From positions 310,001-374,000 of the forward strand of contig NZ_JBBMER010000001.1 in assembly GCF_040096455.1 (NCBI RefSeq): a DNA stretch of 64,000 bases, read 5' to 3'. Both the position numbers and the translations under genes were made by a program. This document shows positions 60,483 to 64,000 of the stretch, one piece after another. The DNA comes from Lachnospira rogosae (lineage in GTDB: Bacteria; Bacillota; Clostridia; Lachnospirales; Lachnospiraceae). The notes below the pieces were generated by a model, which was given only the letters and a program-made list of their open reading frames with translations, was not told the DNA's origin and did not search any database. The stretch's first letter is position 1; every line of letters starts with the position of its first letter.

Positions 60483-61715
60483 TCACTCTCCGGTTTTGAT
60501 TAATTCTTTTAATGTCTTGCCATTATTCTTTCGTGTCATTTCAACAAGTCCAAGAGGTGTAATATCAACCACATTAGTCTGGATACTTTCTAATCGGGCG
60601 TATTCCTTAAGAACTGATAATAATTTATCCCTGCTTTCCTGCTGTGCCATATTAATAAAATCAATAATAATAATTCCAGAAATATTTCTTAAGCGGAGCT
60701 GTCTTATAATTTCAATTCCAGCTTCAATATTAGTCTTTAAAATGTTGTTCTCTTTATCAGCTTCTTTTTTTGCTTTTGTAACATTTTTGCCTGAATTGAC
60801 ATCGACAACACTCATAGCCTCTGTCTGTTCGATTATAATGTAGCCTCCGCATTTAAGCCATACTTTTCTGGATAATGCTTCTGATAATGTCTTTTCGACA
60901 GAATAAAGCTTATATAGAGGCAGTAATTCATCTTCATATAATCGTAAACTCATATTGCTGTTATCTTTAAAATGTGTATTAAGCAAATCATAATAATATG
61001 GAATATCTGTGATGACTTCGATTGTATTATCAGCACTAAGATGCCTGAGTTCGCTTACCATAGGCGGCTCTTTTTCATAAAGCTTAGTGTAAAATGTTCC
61101 AAATACAGCATTCTGTATTATATGTTCGTACTGGTCTATAAGAGAGTAAGCCTCATTAAGTACTGTATTAATATCTGCATTAGCGGCACTGCTTCTTATA
61201 ATTATTCCATAAGAAAATGTACCTGAAGCCTGAAGTTTATCATTAAAAGCTGTAAGATGTTCTTTAATATAGTCCTTTAGAACAGAAGAAGCTTCTATAC
61301 ATACAGAAGCTTTCTTGCATTTGTTAGATATTGACACACCTTTGACATCACTTGACACTACAATATACTGTCCTGATATATCTATCTTGGAAGTCGCTGT
61401 AGGAGGCTTTGTCTTATGGGCATCATTGCTTACCTGTACTAAAAGCTTATCACCAATGTTGACAGCTTTATTATTCTTTGTATTAAGAAATATATTATTC
61501 TTATTATTTTCAAGCTGGTAATAGCATTTAATTTTATTTTCAATTTCAACAAAAGCAGAGCTGATGTTTTTAACAACGTTTTCAACTCTGCCAATGTATA
61601 TATTACCAACTAAGCTGCCTTTGTCTACTACATTAAGACTAAGACAGCCATCGTTGTTATATTTTGAATATATTATATTATCGTTAATCTGTGTAATGAT
61701 ATATTTAATAGTCAT
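60483..61715 (-). CDS. rng: Ribonuclease E/G family protein
   Basis: A 410-residue endoribonuclease of the RNase E/G type. It has an S1-like domain near residues 33-110 and the catalytic domain with Asp305 (VVDVNSGK) and Asp352 (IIIDFINM), the Mg-binding pair. The sequence ends at ELIKTGE without the CPxC zinc-link that joins dimers in E. coli RNase E and G. The domain is also more divergent than usual in its N-terminal half, so activity is likely but not assured. Lies between his genes and the PAP2 gene. Confidence 0.9.
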   Translation of the reverse strand: MTIKYIITQINDNIIYSKYNNDGCLSLNVVDKGSLVGNIYIGRVENVVKNISSAFVEIENKIKCYYQLENNKNNIFLNTKNNKAVNIGDKLLVQVSNDAHKTKPPTATSKIDISGQYIVVSSDVKGVSISNKCKKASVCIEASSVLKDYIKEHLTAFNDKLQASGTFSYGIIIRSSAANADINTVLNEAYSLIDQYEHIIQNAVFGTFYTKLYEKEPPMVSELRHLSADNTIEVITDIPYYYDLLNTHFKDNSNMSLRLYEDELLPLYKLYSVEKTLSEALSRKVWLKCGGYIIIEQTEAMSVVDVNSGKNVTKAKKEADKENNILKTNIEAGIEIIRQLRLRNISGIIIIDFINMAQQESRDKLLSVLKEYARLESIQTNVVDITPLGLVEMTRKNNGKTLKELIKTGE

Positions 61716-61735
61716 ATCCTGCTCTCATCTATGAA

Positions 61736-62824
61736 TTATAAATCTCTAAGGTACAGATTACGGTAGAAACAGCTTCTATTGCCAGTGTGGCAGGCTGCAC
61801 CTATCTGACGTACCTTTGCAAGTATTGTATCATTATCACAGTCAATGTCAAGTGAACTTACATACTGATAATGTCCGGAAGTTTCACCCTTAATCCACAA
61901 CTCCTGACGGCTTCTGCTGTAATAAGTCATAACCCCTGTATTAACAGTATGGTTATAGGCTTCTTCGTTCATATATGCAACCATAAGCACTTCATTATTG
62001 ACATAGTCCTGTACAACTACTGGAATTAAACCATCTGAGTTAAGCTTGAAATCAGAAAATGAAAGGCTTGTATTAAGCTTTTTAGAAGCTTCAATTACAG
62101 AACTTCCAGATTCAAACATATCAACAGCGTCTTTAAGGTTAATTCTGTTCTCATATAAGGCTTTTCCTATTATTGCTCCGTGGATACCTGCATCATTGAT
62201 ATTCTTTAAATCCTGCACACAGGACATTCCGCCAGAAGCGATTATATTAATTCCTGTCTTATCAGATAAAAGCTTAGTCTGTTCAATATTAGGACCCTGA
62301 AGCATACCATCTTTAGATATATCAGTATAGACAATTGTCTGGACACCCATATCTTTCATAGCCAAAGCTAAAGAAAGAGCAGTCTTGTCACTTACCTTTT
62401 CCCAGCCTTCAACGGCTACAAGCCCGTCCTTGGCATCAACACCAACAACAATATGTTCAGGTCCGAATTTATCAATTGCCTGCTTTATGAAATCAGGATT
62501 TTCAACTGCCTTAGTACCAATAATTACACGGTATACACCAAGGTCGAGAACTTCTTTAATATTCTCAAGTGTTCTTACTCCACCGCCCATCTGGACAGGT
62601 ATATTGACACTTGATACTATCTTTCTGATTGTGTCAGCATTTACGCCACGCCCCTTTAATGCACCATCCAAGTCAACAGTATGTATGAATTTAGCGCCGT
62701 CCTGTTCAAAGCCCCTGGCTATTTCATAAGGCTTATCTGAATATACTGTTACATCATTAAAAAGACCTTTTTTTAATCTTACACACTGTCCGTCTTTAAT
62801 ATCAATAGCTGGGTATAATCTCAT
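61736..62824 (-). CDS. HisA-HisI fusion protein
   Basis: Bifunctional histidine-pathway protein of 362 residues. The N-terminal part (about 1-240) is the ProFAR isomerase HisA with MRLYPAIDIKDG (catalytic Asp), QMGGGVRT, VVGVDAKDG and VYTDISKDGML. The C-terminal part (about 255-362) is phosphoribosyl-AMP cyclohydrolase HisI with YYSRSRQELWIKGETSGH, DIDCDND and CHTGNRSC (metal ligands). The two steps are consecutive in the pathway, HisI acting just before HisA. GGAG lies six bases before the ATG at 62824. hisF and hisH are not adjacent downstream. Confidence 0.93.
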   Translation of the reverse strand: MRLYPAIDIKDGQCVRLKKGLFNDVTVYSDKPYEIARGFEQDGAKFIHTVDLDGALKGRGVNADTIRKIVSSVNIPVQMGGGVRTLENIKEVLDLGVYRVIIGTKAVENPDFIKQAIDKFGPEHIVVGVDAKDGLVAVEGWEKVSDKTALSLALAMKDMGVQTIVYTDISKDGMLQGPNIEQTKLLSDKTGINIIASGGMSCVQDLKNINDAGIHGAIIGKALYENRINLKDAVDMFESGSSVIEASKKLNTSLSFSDFKLNSDGLIPVVVQDYVNNEVLMVAYMNEEAYNHTVNTGVMTYYSRSRQELWIKGETSGHYQYVSSLDIDCDNDTILAKVRQIGAACHTGNRSCFYRNLYLRDL

Positions 62825-62856
62825 TGTATGCTCCAATCTTTACTTAATATTTATAT

Positions 62857-63456
62857 TTACAGGCTTCCCTTTGTAGATAATACTGATTTAATTCTTGCAT
62901 CTTTCATACAAGCTTCATCTAAAGCCTTGGCAAATGCCTTGAACATTCCCTCAATAATGTGGTGGTCATTCTCACCGGTTATCTTTCTTATATGAAGGTT
63001 CATTCCTGCACTGTATGATATGGCATAGAAGAATTCTTTAACCATCTGTGTATCAAAATATCCAACCATATCGGAAGTGAATTGTGACTCAAATACAAGA
63101 TATGGTCTTCCTGATAAATCAATCGCACATAATATAAGTGCTTCATCCATAGGAAGTATAATATCACCGTATCTTCTTATGGACTTCTTATCACCAAGAG
63201 CTTTTTTAACAGCTTCTCCAAGCACGATACCAACATCTTCAATAGTATGGTGGCAGTCAACGATTAAGTCGCCTGTAACTTTTAAGTTAAGGTCGAACAT
63301 ACCATGCTTTGCGAAGCTTTTTAGCATATGGTCAAAAAAGCCTATTCCTGTATCTACCTGTGCATTGCCCTCTCCGTCTAGGCACAGAAAAAGCTCTATA
63401 TCTGTCTCACTTGTCTTTCTATGAATTGTTGCCTGTCTTGCCTGCATATTTGACAT
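62857..63456 (-). CDS. hisB: Imidazoleglycerol-phosphate dehydratase
   Basis: Removes water from IGP to give imidazole-acetol phosphate; 199 residues, the monofunctional dehydratase without the phosphatase domain. The duplicated metal-binding motifs are FFDHMLKSFAKHG, DCHHTIEDVGI and ENDHHIIEGMFKAF. GAGGAC precedes the ATG. In operon with hisD (upstream) and hisA-hisI (downstream). Confidence 0.97.
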   Translation of the reverse strand: MSNMQARQATIHRKTSETDIELFLCLDGEGNAQVDTGIGFFDHMLKSFAKHGMFDLNLKVTGDLIVDCHHTIEDVGIVLGEAVKKALGDKKSIRRYGDIILPMDEALILCAIDLSGRPYLVFESQFTSDMVGYFDTQMVKEFFYAISYSAGMNLHIRKITGENDHHIIEGMFKAFAKALDEACMKDARIKSVLSTKGSL

Positions 63457-63546
63457 ATATACGTCCTCGATTCTGATATAATTATATATTAAAGATGTCA
63501 GGGCAAAAAAGATATCCTACCCATAACATCACATATAATGTCCGAT

Positions 63547-64000
63547 TTATTCAAAACGAACTTTTATTGAATTAGCGTGTGCAGTAAGATGTTCTGCTGA
63601 CGCAAAGTTCTCAATATCATTATGTATAGCTTCAAGAGCTTCCCTTGAATAAGATATTATGCTTGATTTCTTAATAAAGTCATCAACACTTAATGCTGAG
63701 AAGAATTTAGCTGTACCATTAGTAGGAAGTACATGGTTAGGACCAGCAAAGTAATCTCCAAGAGGCTCTGAGCTGTATTCTCCAAGGAATATTGCACCTG
63801 CATTCTTAATCTTAGTCATTACATTAAATGGATCTTTAGTTACAATCTCAAGATGTTCTGATGCTATATCGTTGGCAACTGAAACAGCTTCATTGATATC
63901 ATCTACAAGAAGAATATAACCATAGTTATCAAGTGATTTAGATATAATCTCACTTCTTGATAGTTCCTTTAAGAAGCCGTCAATCTCAGCAGATACTTTA
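63547..64000 (-). CDS. hisD: Histidinol dehydrogenase, 3' part
   Basis: C-terminal 150 residues of HisD, the NAD-dependent enzyme for the last two steps of histidine synthesis. The frame remains open to the window's end. Visible motifs are SEHLEIV, the metal-binding signature region PLGDYFAGPNHVLPT, and HANSIKVRF at the end. The first half lies outside the window. Confidence 0.97.
   Translation of the reverse strand, partial: KVSAEIDGFLKELSRSEIISKSLDNYGYILLVDDINEAVSVANDIASEHLEIVTKDPFNVMTKIKNAGAIFLGEYSSEPLGDYFAGPNHVLPTNGTAKFFSALSVDDFIKKSSIISYSREALEAIHNDIENFASAEHLTAHANSIKVRFE

Overview
This 64 kb window is a low-GC, gene-dense piece of a Firmicutes chromosome, most likely from the Lachnospiraceae (Clostridia). 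A genus such as Lachnospira or [Eubacterium] eligens is a guess from gene content and AT-rich codon use, not something shown by a marker gene. The evidence for Firmicutes is: sporulation genes spoIVA and yqfC/yqfD; the miaB-mutS-mutL-miaA block; the mreBCD-PBP2-minCDE-rodA block; SepF; the Prp protease paired with an N-terminally extended ribosomal protein L27; a lexA gene divergent from a yneA-like SOS division inhibitor, with Gram-positive type LexA boxes; and strong AGGAGG-type ribosome binding sites. I see no rRNA, tRNA, CRISPR array, prophage, insertion sequence or conjugative module. No stretch longer than 300 bases lacks a gene; the largest gaps (about 150-240 bases) hold promoters, terminators or structured leaders and are listed.

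Layout, plus strand from 1 to 52.1 kb. First come the recG 3' end, a small unknown gene and a sodium-coupled amino-acid transporter. A spore-coat morphogenetic ATPase gene (spoIVA, with a likely sigma-E promoter) is followed by purine salvage (apt, deoD) and a membrane-anchored MutS-like ATPase. Next are alaS with a tiny upstream membrane-protein gene, rpsU, and the yqfC-yqfD-phoH-ybeY-cdd block. A BofC-like membrane protein, two unrelated flavoproteins and a split proline pathway (proB, three genes, proA) follow, then a PAS/degenerate GGDEF/EAL protein. The miaB-mutS-mutL-miaA mismatch-repair and tRNA-modification block comes next, then a PLP lyase-like gene, radC, the cell-shape and division super-cluster (mreB, mreC, mreD, PBP2, minC, minD, minE, rodA, ending with mgsA), a HlyD-like protein, yggS and sepF. 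The arm ends with aroB, lspA, an RluD-type pseudouridine synthase, an unknown gene, a cytidylate-kinase-like gene, a probably inactive L,D-transpeptidase-like protein and a PutP-type transporter.

From 52.2 kb to the end nearly everything is on the minus strand. A DEAD-box helicase and the yneA-like gene are divergent from lexA (plus strand). The obgE-yhbY-nadD-yqeK-rsfS operon follows, then rplU-prp-rpmA with an L21-type leader, a PAP2 phosphatase with an RNase E/G gene, and a histidine operon fragment (hisD, hisB and a hisA-hisI fusion).

Most of the window is housekeeping. The items most worth a second look are: (1) an L,D-transpeptidase fold whose catalytic His-Gly-Cys has become Ser-Gly-Ser; (2) a structured leader before lspA with mutually exclusive pairings and a terminator-like hairpin, which looks like an attenuator or riboswitch; (3) a perfect-consensus yneA promoter with LexA boxes in its spacer and just downstream of its predicted start; (4) a membrane-anchored MutS-like ATPase in a purine-salvage cluster; (5) a HisA-HisI fusion; (6) a 39-base tandem repeat inside mutL; and (7) a hairpin between ribosome binding site and start codon of radC. 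I found no clearly new multi-gene system.
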